From NCBI RefSeq assembly GCF_018271995.1, contig NZ_JAGUCO010000022.1, forward strand, positions 21,706 to 85,705: DNA of 64,000 nt, written 5' to 3'. Shown in pieces: positions 37,701-47,048 of the stretch (the stretch's first letter is position 1; every line of letters begins with the position of its first letter). The position numbers and the translations under genes were made by a program. The notes beneath the pieces are model-generated. The model was not told where the DNA came from and made no database searches. It saw only the letters and a list, made by a program, of their open reading frames with translations. This stretch comes from Carboxylicivirga linearis. GTDB taxonomy: Bacteria; Bacteroidota; Bacteroidia; Bacteroidales; Marinilabiliaceae.

Positions 37701-40700
37701 TTATACATCAAGCAACTCAGATATTTTTATTCCGGAAGGGGTAGTGAGTGGTGAGACCATTCCAGCCCTCGATGAAGGATGGGTGAGAGTGACATTTGCT
37801 CCTGATAATGAGGGCATTTTCAATTCAATAATTAGCATTACCAACGAACAAGGTTATACCCATCAATTTACTGTTCATGGTGTATCTGTCTCACCTGCCG
37901 ATATTTTGGTTGCTGATACAGAAAGTGATACGAGCGAGGTGGTTATACCAGGTGGATTGACTGTTGGAGATGCTATTGCCAATCGTACTTTTACAATCAC
38001 TAATAATGGACATTATCCATTGCACTATAAAGTACCCAAGTTTTCACCTGATTATGAGGTAGAAGGGTTGATTAAGCCTGCAAACAACTTTGGATACACC
38101 TATGATTATGTGTTAGCAGATGACAATGCTGATCCTGTGGCTCATAACTGGGAGGATATTATTAGTTCTGGAACTTCTTTAATGGAAGAGTTACGTGGGC
38201 CCAAATATGCAGTAGAAAGAGAGATAGGTTTTTCTTTCCCTTTCAGAGATCGTTTTTATAACAAAGTATGGATTAACGAACAAGGTGCTTTAATCTTTGG
38301 AGAAGAAGGTGATAAGAATTTGGATTGGGTAACAGGTTCAGAGATTACTCCCATTTACTTACGGGATTTTGACATGATAACGGCCACCATGATGGCACCG
38401 AAAATGAGAGATAATACCGAAATATCTTACCGTCAGGAAGATGGTATGTTTAGAGTTCAGTATAAGAACATTCTTTATGGTAGTACAGTAGGTGTTAACA
38501 TGCAAATTGTTTTGCATGCTAATGGTGATGTCGATATTCTGTTTTATAAATCGGTTTATAACCCTTCTTATCTAATCTCTATTATCGACAGAGATAACAA
38601 GGATATTGCTTTGATACATAATAGTCAGTATCCGGTACCTATGGCCAATGGAATTGAAAATTATAACCAATATAAAGAGTTCTTCCATTTTTATCATCCG
38701 GGGGAGAATTTGATTACAAATGTCACAAATCCATCAGGGACAGTTCAACCTGGCGAATCTGCAAGTTTAGAAGTATCATTTAACACGGAAGGTGTACTGC
38801 AGGATAGTATTTATGAACGTTTAGCAATTGTAAGTAACGATCCTGATTTACCTGTAACTAAATATACGGTTAGTGCAAATTTTGTGGCAGGAGGTTCAGC
38901 TCAATTGACTGCAGAAGATGAAAGTATTGATTTTGGAGATGTGTTTAAAACGGATAGCGTTATATATGTTACATCATTGACAAATTCAGGTACTGCACCA
39001 ATTTCTATTACTGATTTAGCTTTTCAAACAGGAGGTTTATTTACTACTGAAAAGATTGATGATTTACCAATTGTTGTTAAGGCCCGACAGTCAGTTCATT
39101 TGCCTGTTAAGATAAATACTGGTATTCAGGCCGATCCTGCTGCAGGAACTGTGAACGATGTGCTAATCGTAACAGATGAAAATAGCAATACCAATGAAAT
39201 TGCATTGCAAGGAACTATTATTGAAAATCCAATAATAAATGTGTCTCCTGTAGAAGGTATTACCCAAACATTAGTTGCTGGCGAAACTATTGAGAGACAA
39301 TTTACAATCTCAAATGATGGTGATGGAGAATTGGAATATGCTATTGTTCCGGGGACTTGGTTTTATTTAAAAGATACTAACCAACCACAAGGAAGTGAAA
39401 TTAAGGATTTTGATTACGTTCATGAGAAGGGAGATGGTATTGGTTATGTAGATATTACTGAGTCAGCTGCTCATACTAATCTGGAATCTAAATTTCTTGA
39501 TGATAGAATTCCTTATTTTAAGCTACCACTTAAAAACGATTATCCTTATTATGGGCAAAAATATGACACTTTATACATCTCGGTTATGGGGTGGATGTCA
39601 TTTATTGAGCCTGAAATTGAAGCATTAGTAGACCGTCCGACTAATATACCTGAAGTGGATAATATGAAAGGAGCTATTGCTCCAATGGCGGCATTCCATT
39701 TACCATATTATTATTCTCAGCGACAAAAACAAGGTGTATATTACCAGGAGGAAGAGGATCGGGTCATAGTTTCGTGGGAAGATTTCTTTCCATTGGCAGG
39801 TGGTCGTATTGAGTATAGTTTTCAGGCTATTATTTACTCAAATGGTAAAATAGAGTTTAACTATAAAGATCTGGAATATCCAAATATTGCTGCTGTTGTT
39901 GGAGTGGAAAAACCAAATGAAGAAGAAGGCCTGCTTATCTGGCGTGATTATATGCCATCTATGCCTAATGATAGTGAGCTGATGTCGTATTCTGTATTCC
40001 CTGTAGTGAAGCAGCAGGTTGCACCTAACAGCTCTGCAACTGTCGATATGATTTTGGATGCAACGGTTGTTAATGATGGTACTTATTCTTCTAATATAAT
40101 TATTAAAAATAATTCCGTTGGTGAAATAGATCAAGAGTTACCAGTTGAGTTAACTGTTATTGGAACCCCCAATTTAGAGGTGAAAGGCAATAATCCTGAA
40201 TATGTTTGGTATGTTGAAGGTAAGTCATATGATTTTGATTTAACAATAGAAAATACTGGAACTAAAACGGTTACTGTCGATCATGAGGAGTTAACAGCGA
40301 ACCCTGAAATTGAGTTGTTCTATGTTTATCCTGAAGTGTTGAATAGCAGAGGAAATGTTCTGGCTCCGGCAGGTGAAATACCTATTAATGAATTTGTCGG
40401 ACAAATAGCCTATGTTGAGATATGGAGTAAACTGGGACCTGTTAAATTTGAGGTTGGTGATGGAACTAAGCTGGCTCCAGGTGATAACTGGAAAATGGTT
40501 ATGAGGTATACTCCTTCAAGCCCGGCTCAATCCGTTTCAACATTCAAGTTGTTCGATACCAACTTAGCTGAAGTATTCAGTTCTCAATTATTGGTTGAAA
40601 GTAAGATGCCTCCTGCTATTACGATTAGTGAAGATAATATTACAGAATATGCGGTGGATGATAGTTATACCGGAAATCGTAATTTGGTTATTGGTAATAT

Positions 40701-42399
40701 TAATGGCTCAGGTGATTTGGAGTGGAATATTGACTTGATTTTTAATAGAGGAAAACAAGATGCTGAATCAACTGCATCACCAAGTTTGAAATCATCAGGT
40801 CAGTTGCCTCAATTATATTCAGGAACAACAACAGAGACAGCCCAGTTAAAATCAACTAATGAGAATACCTATAATCGCTCAATTACCTATACAGATGAAT
40901 TAACTAAGAATAACAATATTGGTTTTGGAGCAGGCCTATCATTTATGTCGGCAACCAAATTCAAGGCTCCTGATGATGGGTTCTATTTGTCTGATATTGA
41001 AACCTATTATGTGCATGAGTCTGTATTAAGTGGTGTTATCACAGTGGAAATAAAAGCTGGAGGCGACAATATTTACAATGCCTCTGTTATAGGAAAAGGA
41101 AGCTTAAGTCTTGCATACGATGCTCCAGATGCTGATGTTGGAGAATATGTTAGCATTAACTTGAATGAACCGGTATTTATTTATCCAAATGAAGATTTTT
41201 ATGTGGTAATTACTTATCCCTTGGGCGTTACTAAACCTCAAGGCGTGGTGTTTACTGAAATGGAAAATATTGTAGCAGATCGTTTCTTCTTTAATTATCA
41301 GGGAGACTGGTTTGATATGGTTACTCAGGGAGGTTTTGAAAATATGGCTTTCATGGTGAAGGCTCATGAGTTGAATTATGAACAAAGAACCTGGTTAACT
41401 ATTGAAGGTGATGTAACCGGAACAACAGTTGTCGGACAGGAGTCGGAAGTTAAATTGAACTTTAATGCTGCGTTTGCTCAGGAAATTAAAAATAATGCGC
41501 AGTTAGTTATTATCAGCAACGATCCAATCGATAATGAGAAAGTTGTAGATGTAAATCTACTAATGAACGAAGCACCTTATGTTGTATTATCAGAGGGTGA
41601 CCAAAAAGTAGAAGAGAATCAGACAACTACACTTACTTTTTCAGTGGTTGATAATGAAGGAGATTCGTTTACGAATGAGGTTATTACGGATGCTGATTGG
41701 ATTACCTATACGGATAATAATTCAGAAATAATTCTTAATCTGGCTCCTGATTATTACGCTCAAGGTATTCATACTATTCAAATTATCACAAAAGATGAGC
41801 ATGATGTTGAGCGTAATACATCATTTGAGATACAGGTAATAAATGTTAATAGATCTCCTGAATTAACAGAATCAGCGGTAGATACAACTGTTGTATGGGA
41901 GCATGGTGACTTTGAACTTATCTTCTCAGATTTAATCAATGATGTGGATAATGATGAAATGACATATACAATTCAAGTCATAGATGAAGATGTTTTAGCT
42001 ATGATGTATAATAATGGCAGAGCCATTTTAACACCTCAGATGATTGGATCTTCTGAAGTACAAATTACAGGTCGTGATCAGTACGGTGCTTCAGTCAAAG
42101 GTTCATTCATTATCAACGTTATACATCGTACAGCTATTGATGATAATGAGTTGAATAGGATAGAAATCTACCCAAATCCAGCTACAGATTTTATTAGAAT
42201 AGACTGGAAAGATTGGGCGGATGGAGATGTAATGATTCGTCTGACAAATGCGGCTGGTGAAATCATTCAGCAAAAGAATGTTCAAGTTGGATTATCCGCC
42301 ACATATACCATGATTATATCAGATTTAGCTAAGGGATTATATATGATGGAGGTTATTTCTGATGAACAAACACATAAACATAAGATCATAAAGCAATAA
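34798..42399 (+). CDS. Giant T9SS-secreted subtilisin-family (S8) protease, module copy 2b (2533 aa)
   Basis: This has the same plan as the protease at 26636. The signal peptide is cut near ILA-QNY and the propeptide begins KGAIRVKMN. The S8 domain has Asp199 (IIDGGINVEHPDL), His254 (HGTHVAGT), Asn363 (FAAGNLG) and Ser432 (QGTSMACPHVSG). Then come a fibronectin-III-like domain (about 500-605), ASH-like repeats (VDFGNVFVGDSKTLDIQIVNKG; IDFGDVFKTDSVIYVTSLTNSG) and nidogen-like sandwiches. A cadherin/dystroglycan-like region covers about 2250-2440 and a T9SS sorting domain 2444-2533 (IEIYPNPATDFIRID, SDLAKGLYMMEVI). Residue spacing of the triad is nearly identical to its neighbour, so the two arose by duplication of the whole gene. 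A possible second start at residue 1 only; no alternative is better. It is followed by a strong terminator before susC. Confidence 0.95.
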   Translation: MNKYIHKFLIALFIIVGVSGEILAQNYIDGKKKGAIRVKMNATLQASLKSIKSTRKGVETGIVPFDAVSNQVSAKEMKRVFRFSPKFEERHQASGLHLWYEIEFDPTLDPKEVAKQYAQLDEVKVATVIPQVTLIGSEAIVNSSVSSTESTFNDPLLGDQWHYNNDGSQSWAEAGADINLAKAWEIETGSSDVIVAIIDGGINVEHPDLIDALWTNDAELNGIEGIDDDGNGFVDDIYGYNFVLGQGNITTHYHGTHVAGTVGAVNNNQEGVAGIAGGNGSNLGVRLMSCQIFTEEGGAGGYAEAIVYAADMGAVIGQNSWGWSTDGAYDQAVLDAIDYFNANAGSYAGSPMKGGVSIFAAGNLGYELDIYPAAYEPCIAVAAMGPDFKKAPYSVFADWVDVTAPGGNASLAKEAQVLSTYSSAYGYLQGTSMACPHVSGIAALVVSKFKADEFTADQLKQHLLTSVHDINPYLTDLTTGKMGNGYIDAYLALQSGDPSIVPNAVTDLSVETAQDFATFFWSVPVDADDEKAVSYNLYWSKEPFTEANIQAAGSKVVNEFYANVGDQVTHTIEGLDAQTTYYFAIKAFDRWGNGSSLSNVISVATNNGPEITMGNPLEFDIDVQSNPISNQIFTFENTGEGVLNWQAHLGLDTLSLTPFTTKQVTYPAFDNAPVLTGVGADDIIVDGLVAAPSYESIDERLRYVEYSTNATKRIGENDTTITNSAATWYKVDNDEGFNLTNMWLNLQVDPQTGPIVIEIWKGSVLKDATLLSAQNYLTKTAFWTSHYIELEEQINFEKGDVFWVVVHIPSGNLYPLGIAEEDSDEYSERCFISFNGGSSWSPLAAEINKDIYVWSWVMRSSMNDLGEYITLSPQDGVLTSGSSQDIALEINADNLIDGYYEDNLVVISNDPANKVARGKIKFNVTGHQPILSSSKTVDFGNVFVGDSKTLDIQIVNKGLRGYQLLEDGYTSSNSDIFIPEGVVSGETIPALDEGWVRVTFAPDNEGIFNSIISITNEQGYTHQFTVHGVSVSPADILVADTESDTSEVVIPGGLTVGDAIANRTFTITNNGHYPLHYKVPKFSPDYEVEGLIKPANNFGYTYDYVLADDNADPVAHNWEDIISSGTSLMEELRGPKYAVEREIGFSFPFRDRFYNKVWINEQGALIFGEEGDKNLDWVTGSEITPIYLRDFDMITATMMAPKMRDNTEISYRQEDGMFRVQYKNILYGSTVGVNMQIVLHANGDVDILFYKSVYNPSYLISIIDRDNKDIALIHNSQYPVPMANGIENYNQYKEFFHFYHPGENLITNVTNPSGTVQPGESASLEVSFNTEGVLQDSIYERLAIVSNDPDLPVTKYTVSANFVAGGSAQLTAEDESIDFGDVFKTDSVIYVTSLTNSGTAPISITDLAFQTGGLFTTEKIDDLPIVVKARQSVHLPVKINTGIQADPAAGTVNDVLIVTDENSNTNEIALQGTIIENPIINVSPVEGITQTLVAGETIERQFTISNDGDGELEYAIVPGTWFYLKDTNQPQGSEIKDFDYVHEKGDGIGYVDITESAAHTNLESKFLDDRIPYFKLPLKNDYPYYGQKYDTLYISVMGWMSFIEPEIEALVDRPTNIPEVDNMKGAIAPMAAFHLPYYYSQRQKQGVYYQEEEDRVIVSWEDFFPLAGGRIEYSFQAIIYSNGKIEFNYKDLEYPNIAAVVGVEKPNEEEGLLIWRDYMPSMPNDSELMSYSVFPVVKQQVAPNSSATVDMILDATVVNDGTYSSNIIIKNNSVGEIDQELPVELTVIGTPNLEVKGNNPEYVWYVEGKSYDFDLTIENTGTKTVTVDHEELTANPEIELFYVYPEVLNSRGNVLAPAGEIPINEFVGQIAYVEIWSKLGPVKFEVGDGTKLAPGDNWKMVMRYTPSSPAQSVSTFKLFDTNLAEVFSSQLLVESKMPPAITISEDNITEYAVDDSYTGNRNLVIGNINGSGDLEWNIDLIFNRGKQDAESTASPSLKSSGQLPQLYSGTTTETAQLKSTNENTYNRSITYTDELTKNNNIGFGAGLSFMSATKFKAPDDGFYLSDIETYYVHESVLSGVITVEIKAGGDNIYNASVIGKGSLSLAYDAPDADVGEYVSINLNEPVFIYPNEDFYVVITYPLGVTKPQGVVFTEMENIVADRFFFNYQGDWFDMVTQGGFENMAFMVKAHELNYEQRTWLTIEGDVTGTTVVGQESEVKLNFNAAFAQEIKNNAQLVIISNDPIDNEKVVDVNLLMNEAPYVVLSEGDQKVEENQTTTLTFSVVDNEGDSFTNEVITDADWITYTDNNSEIILNLAPDYYAQGIHTIQIITKDEHDVERNTSFEIQVINVNRSPELTESAVDTTVVWEHGDFELIFSDLINDVDNDEMTYTIQVIDEDVLAMMYNNGRAILTPQMIGSSEVQITGRDQYGASVKGSFIINVIHRTAIDDNELNRIEIYPNPATDFIRIDWKDWADGDVMIRLTNAAGEIIQQKNVQVGLSATYTMIISDLAKGLYMMEVISDEQTHKHKIIKQ

Positions 42400-42413
42400 G
42401 AATGACACCAATT

Positions 42414-42474
42414 AATAATTGTGATAAGCACTTTTAAATGTCGGAAACATTGAGTGCTTTGATCAATTATTTTT
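42414..42474 (+). terminator. Terminator between third protease and susC2
   Basis: AATAATTG-GAT-AAGCACT pairs with AGTGCTT-GATCAATTATT as a long bulged stem around an inner ATG/CAT hairpin, followed by TTTT. It lies 15 bases after the protease stop codon and would separate protease and SusCD transcription. Confidence 0.7.
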
Positions 42475-42534
42475 GGTCATTGAAATTCCAAATCTGCTTA
42501 CCTAGAGATAAAAAATATAATTAAAAACTATTCT

Positions 42535-45500
42535 ATGAAACGTGTAATACACTTGTTATTACTTCTGTTTATTATGGGGGGTGGGATAATAAATGCCCAA
42601 AACAAAACGATTACAGGAATAATGACTGATGCCACAGATGGCGCTCCTATTCCGGGAGCAACGGTTGTGGTGAAAGGAACAACCGTTGGCACCATTACCA
42701 TGTTTGATGGTAGCTACAGTCTGAATGTTCCGGAAAATGCTGAAATATTGGTTTTTTCTTTTGTTGGAATGAAAAGCCAGGAAATAGCCATTGTCAATCA
42801 ATCGGTTATTAATGTAGTAATGGAAACCGAAAGCTTAGGTGTAGAAGAGGTTGTTGTTACAGCTTATGGTACCAAAGGAAAAGTAGGATTGAAAGGTGCT
42901 ATCTCGGTGGTTGAAGCCAAAGATATGGAGCAGGTTCCTGTAGCAAGTTTCGATCAGATGTTGCAAGGAAAAACAACCGGTTTGCAAATTTCTACTGGTT
43001 CGGGGCAACCAGGCTCAAGTAATACTACTGTTCGAATTCGTGGTAATGGTTCTATCATGGGAGGTAATGATCCCTTGTATGTTGTAGATGGTGTACCTAT
43101 CGAAGCAGGTGCTTTTGCCAGCTTAAATGCCAATGATTTTGAAACGGTGAGTGTGCTGAAGGATGCTTCATCAACAGCTATTTATGGTTCCAGAGCTGCT
43201 AACGGTGTAATATTAATTACAACAAAAAGAGGAAAAGAAGGTAAAACAAAAGTAAATATTCGTCATCAGTCAGGTGTGTCGATGAAAACACAAGAGAGAT
43301 TTGATATGATGAATACGGCTGAGAAATTATGGTTCGAAGAAATAGCGCAGAAAGGTCCGGGATGGGAACTAAGTTCGTTAAATCCCAATTACCAGTCCTT
43401 ATCCAATGAAGCTCGTGCAGCTCAGGATGCTGAATTAGCGCGTCTTCGCGGTATCAATACCAATTGGCAGGATCAGGTATTTAGAATGGGTAAAACACAT
43501 AGTACTGAAGCCAATTTTATGGGAGGAAGTGAAAAGACTCAATTTTATGTTTCTTTCCAGAACTATTACCAGGAAGGACTTTCACCCCGATCAGATATCA
43601 ATCGTTATACAGGTCGTATCAATCTCGATCATAAAATTTCTGATAAGATTAAAGTAGGAATTATTACTAGTATGGGAACTTCTGCAGCTAATAAAATTGA
43701 AAGTGAAGGAGGAGTTGCTCTACAAAATCCATTTGCAGCTGTTTATTTGGCTAACCCTTGGGAAGAACCATACACCACAGCAGGTGATATTAATAGTGGT
43801 AAATATTTGTTTGCAAATCCATATTTGACCGATGAGCAAAATGCCGAGCGATATTATGAGTACGATAATGTAGGTTCAAACTCATTGGATCAAATGGCAA
43901 ATTCAACCAATATGGTTGAAGAAATAAAATTTGTAGGAGCTGCTAATTTGGAGTGGACTATAACACCTGACCTTTCTGCAAAAACTCAATACGGTATTGA
44001 TTATCGTCAGACATTAACAGAACGAGAAATCCGTCCGGAAGCATACTCTGCTCGTATTCTTGGTGATGATGAACCAGGTCGTGAAGGGCAGCGATCTCAA
44101 TCTTTTGGTCGAAGAATGGAAGCGAACTTTACCAATACACTTGATTATAAAAAAGTAATAGGTGATAAACATTTGCTATCTGCAGTTGTAGGAACAGAAT
44201 ATGTAAATCGTACCACTTTTGGATTTGGTTTTACAGGTTATGGTTTGGATCCTAAGTTACCTGGCTCATTGCAGGGTATGACCAGCGGAACTCCCGGTAC
44301 AGTAAATACAGAAAGTAATTACTTTATACCAGCCGTTTCTGGTGGGGAAAGTGAACGTGCTTTGTTTTCAGTTTTTTCATTGGTGAACTATACATTTAAC
44401 GATAAATATACTTTTAGCGGTAGTTTACGTCGTGACGGTTCATCTGCATTCGGGGCTGATAATAAATATGCCACATTGTATTCGTTGGGTTTAACATGGG
44501 ATGTAACCCGAGAATCTTTTATGACTGATTTAACCTGGGTTAATAACTTAAAGTTCCGAATTAGTTATGGATTAACGGGTAACCAGGATGGTTTGGATGA
44601 TTATGAAACATTAACTACCTGGGGAACTACTCAGTATAATAATCAAAAAGGTACTGTTCTGGGGAGATCAGGTGATCCAACATTAAAATGGGAGATTGCA
44701 AAGAAGTTTAACGTTGGATTTGATTACAACTTGTTGGCTAATCGCTTAAGTGGTTCTTTGGATGTGTATAATGATATTACAGATGATTTATTTGTTGTTC
44801 AAACTTTCTCATCATGGGCCGGAATACCGGGTAATGCAAAGAAAACCAATGCCGGTAAGGTACGTAACCGAGGTATCGAATTATTGCTGAACTATGATGT
44901 GATTAAAAATAATGATTTCATTTGGTCTGTTGGAACCAACCTCTCATACAATGATAATGAAGTGCTTGATTTGGGGCAGGTGAATGAATTTGAGCAAGGT
45001 ACATCTATTATCAGAGAAGGTTTACCATTAGGATCTCACTACATGGTTAAATGGGCAGGTGTAAACCCGGCTAATGGAAATGCTTTGTATTATACTAAAG
45101 GTGGTCAGGTAACTGAGAATTACAGTGCCGATGATAATATAGCGGAGTTTGGTTCTTCTAATCCTCCTTTTACCGGTGGTTTTAATACAAGAGTAAGTTA
45201 TAAAGGCATTGAATTAAGTGCTCAATTTAACTTTGCTCAGGGGTATTCACGATTTAACAATCAATCCTTTTTTCAGGAAAATCCAAGTTTTGCACAATAT
45301 AATATGTCAACAGCCATGCTTGATGTATGGCAACAACCAGGTGATGTAACAGAAATTCAAGGAGTGCATTCAACTCGTCAATTTTCATCAAAAGACATCG
45401 AAGATGCTTCTTTTATCCGCTTCCGTAATCTAATGCTATCCTATAGCTTACCTAAAACCATTTTAAAAAGAACAGGTATTGTGCAAGGATTAAAGGTTTA

Positions 45501-45630
45501 TGGACAGGCTCAAAACCTATTTACCTGGACAAAATGGACTGGTTTTGATCCTGAAGATAGTAATAACATTGCGAGTTTTGAATACCCTACGCCTCGTGTC
45601 TTTTCTGTAGGTATTGATGTTGCATTTTAA
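42535..45630 (+). CDS. SusC/RagA-family TonB-dependent outer-membrane transporter, copy 2
   Basis: This 1031-residue transporter has a signal peptide (1-22, cut before QNKTITG), a carboxypeptidase-D-regulatory-like domain (about 25-100, IMTDATDGAPIPGATVVVKG) and a TonB-box-like EEVVVTAYGT near residue 105. Plug domain about 125-240: VASFDQMLQGKTTGLQI, VRIRGNGSI, LYVVDGVPI, VLKDASSTAIYGSRAANGVILI. A beta-barrel follows and ends in RVFSVGIDVAF. The N-terminal 240 residues closely resemble the SusC at 10186, but the barrel is longer and more diverged, which fits a different ligand. It would pair with the SusD encoded 13 bp downstream. Its place after two secreted proteases again suggests import of peptides; glycan import cannot be excluded from sequence. 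Confidence 0.95.
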   Translation: MKRVIHLLLLLFIMGGGIINAQNKTITGIMTDATDGAPIPGATVVVKGTTVGTITMFDGSYSLNVPENAEILVFSFVGMKSQEIAIVNQSVINVVMETESLGVEEVVVTAYGTKGKVGLKGAISVVEAKDMEQVPVASFDQMLQGKTTGLQISTGSGQPGSSNTTVRIRGNGSIMGGNDPLYVVDGVPIEAGAFASLNANDFETVSVLKDASSTAIYGSRAANGVILITTKRGKEGKTKVNIRHQSGVSMKTQERFDMMNTAEKLWFEEIAQKGPGWELSSLNPNYQSLSNEARAAQDAELARLRGINTNWQDQVFRMGKTHSTEANFMGGSEKTQFYVSFQNYYQEGLSPRSDINRYTGRINLDHKISDKIKVGIITSMGTSAANKIESEGGVALQNPFAAVYLANPWEEPYTTAGDINSGKYLFANPYLTDEQNAERYYEYDNVGSNSLDQMANSTNMVEEIKFVGAANLEWTITPDLSAKTQYGIDYRQTLTEREIRPEAYSARILGDDEPGREGQRSQSFGRRMEANFTNTLDYKKVIGDKHLLSAVVGTEYVNRTTFGFGFTGYGLDPKLPGSLQGMTSGTPGTVNTESNYFIPAVSGGESERALFSVFSLVNYTFNDKYTFSGSLRRDGSSAFGADNKYATLYSLGLTWDVTRESFMTDLTWVNNLKFRISYGLTGNQDGLDDYETLTTWGTTQYNNQKGTVLGRSGDPTLKWEIAKKFNVGFDYNLLANRLSGSLDVYNDITDDLFVVQTFSSWAGIPGNAKKTNAGKVRNRGIELLLNYDVIKNNDFIWSVGTNLSYNDNEVLDLGQVNEFEQGTSIIREGLPLGSHYMVKWAGVNPANGNALYYTKGGQVTENYSADDNIAEFGSSNPPFTGGFNTRVSYKGIELSAQFNFAQGYSRFNNQSFFQENPSFAQYNMSTAMLDVWQQPGDVTEIQGVHSTRQFSSKDIEDASFIRFRNLMLSYSLPKTILKRTGIVQGLKVYGQAQNLFTWTKWTGFDPEDSNNIASFEYPTPRVFSVGIDVAF

Positions 45631-45643
45631 AAAATGATGAATA

Positions 45644-47020
45644 ATGAGACTTAATTTGATAAATATACAAACAGTCTTCATCAGCATGTTTACACTATTC
45701 ACATCCTGTGAATTAGATTTGTCGCCTGTTGATGAAATTACAGACGATAAAGCATTCGTTACCATTGAAGATTTAGAAAAAGGTCGTGTGGGAGTGATGG
45801 CTTATTATGGTGGATTTGCTATTGTTGGTGTAACAGATTATGCCAGCGACGATTTGCGATATTCCTCATCAAACCGTGGTCAGGGAGTTAACGTGCATGA
45901 CTGGACTTATAATGCTTCTACCGACGATATGGGAAGCGTTTGGGATGGTAATGCTCATTTGGTTGATGCTGCCAATCGTATTTTGGAGATTTCAGCTCAA
46001 TTCGATCCGGAAGATGCCACCGTAAAGAAAACCATTGCGGAATGCTTATTTACCCGTGCATTTGGTCATTTTGAAGTACTAAGAGCTTATGCTCCCAATT
46101 ATAGTGCCAATGCCATAGGTATTCCATATATGAAACAATCGGTTATTTCAGAACCGGCACGTTTAACACAGGGCGAAGTTTATCAGAATATACTAAGCGA
46201 TATTGATGCTGCAATACCTGATTTAGATCAGTTTGTGGATGGTAATTACTGGGTAACTCAATCTGCTGCTTATGCTTTAAAAGCACGCGTTGCTCAATAT
46301 ATGGGCGATTGGGATATGGCTATTGAAGCAGCCGATTTGGCTATTAGTACCGGAGGCTTCCGTTTAGCTGAGATAGATGAAGTGCAACAAATATGGAATG
46401 ATGAAGTCGCTGATGATGTAGAAGTGATTTTTAGAAAAGAAATATTGTCATCAAGGTTGGGAGATTACTATACTGCATCATCCAACCAGGATATTTATTT
46501 TCATCCTTCTCACTCCTTAATGGATTTTTATGAGGACGATGATATCAGAAAGTCTGAATACTTTGGTAAAAACGATAATGGTCAGGATGTTGTTAAAAAA
46601 CACGACGGACGGGCAAGTGGATCAATGAATGTGGTTGATATCAAGTATTTCAGGGTGTCGGAGATGGTATTGATTAAAGCAGAAGCATATATCAACAAAG
46701 ATTTATTGGATGAAGCTCAGGCTGAGATCGAATTGTTACGTTCGAAACGTATCACTGATCCTGATCCGATTGATATGTCAATAAAATCTTTAGCCATGAG
46801 TGTACTTCAGGCTGAACGTCGCAGAGAGTTGGCGTATGAAGGCCATCGATTTATTGATTTACGTCGTTGGAATCTGGGTATTGAACGAGTGGATGAGGAT
46901 GTGCCAAGTGGTCGTCAAAAGGTTTTGGAATCAGGGGATTATCGTTTTGTATTTCCAATTCCTCAGGATGAAATATTTGCCAACGGTAATATGAAGCAAA
47001 ATGAAGGGTATAGTAACTAA
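45644..47020 (+). CDS. SusD/RagB-family substrate-binding lipoprotein, copy 2
   Basis: This 458-residue lipoprotein has a signal peptide ending in LFTSC, then ELDLSPVDEITDDKAF, a typical SusD opening. Helical TPR-like body: ECLFTRAFGHFEVLRAYAPNY near residue 140, and SAAYALKARVAQYMGDWDMAIEAAD near 215. The C-terminal block LQAERRRELAYEGHRFIDLRRWNLG precedes the final VFPIPQDEIFANGNMKQNEGY. It is the surface lid of the importer formed with the SusC upstream, and the 13-bp spacing implies one transcript. The ligand is unknown. Confidence 0.95.
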   Translation: MRLNLINIQTVFISMFTLFTSCELDLSPVDEITDDKAFVTIEDLEKGRVGVMAYYGGFAIVGVTDYASDDLRYSSSNRGQGVNVHDWTYNASTDDMGSVWDGNAHLVDAANRILEISAQFDPEDATVKKTIAECLFTRAFGHFEVLRAYAPNYSANAIGIPYMKQSVISEPARLTQGEVYQNILSDIDAAIPDLDQFVDGNYWVTQSAAYALKARVAQYMGDWDMAIEAADLAISTGGFRLAEIDEVQQIWNDEVADDVEVIFRKEILSSRLGDYYTASSNQDIYFHPSHSLMDFYEDDDIRKSEYFGKNDNGQDVVKKHDGRASGSMNVVDIKYFRVSEMVLIKAEAYINKDLLDEAQAEIELLRSKRITDPDPIDMSIKSLAMSVLQAERRRELAYEGHRFIDLRRWNLGIERVDEDVPSGRQKVLESGDYRFVFPIPQDEIFANGNMKQNEGYSN

Positions 47021-47048
47021 GTGTATTCAATCTAAAAAGATTAATGAA

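Noticed and set aside
47001..47048. Upstream ATG for the second Calx-beta lipoprotein
   Set aside because: It overlaps the end of susD and places 16 residues ahead of the signal peptide.
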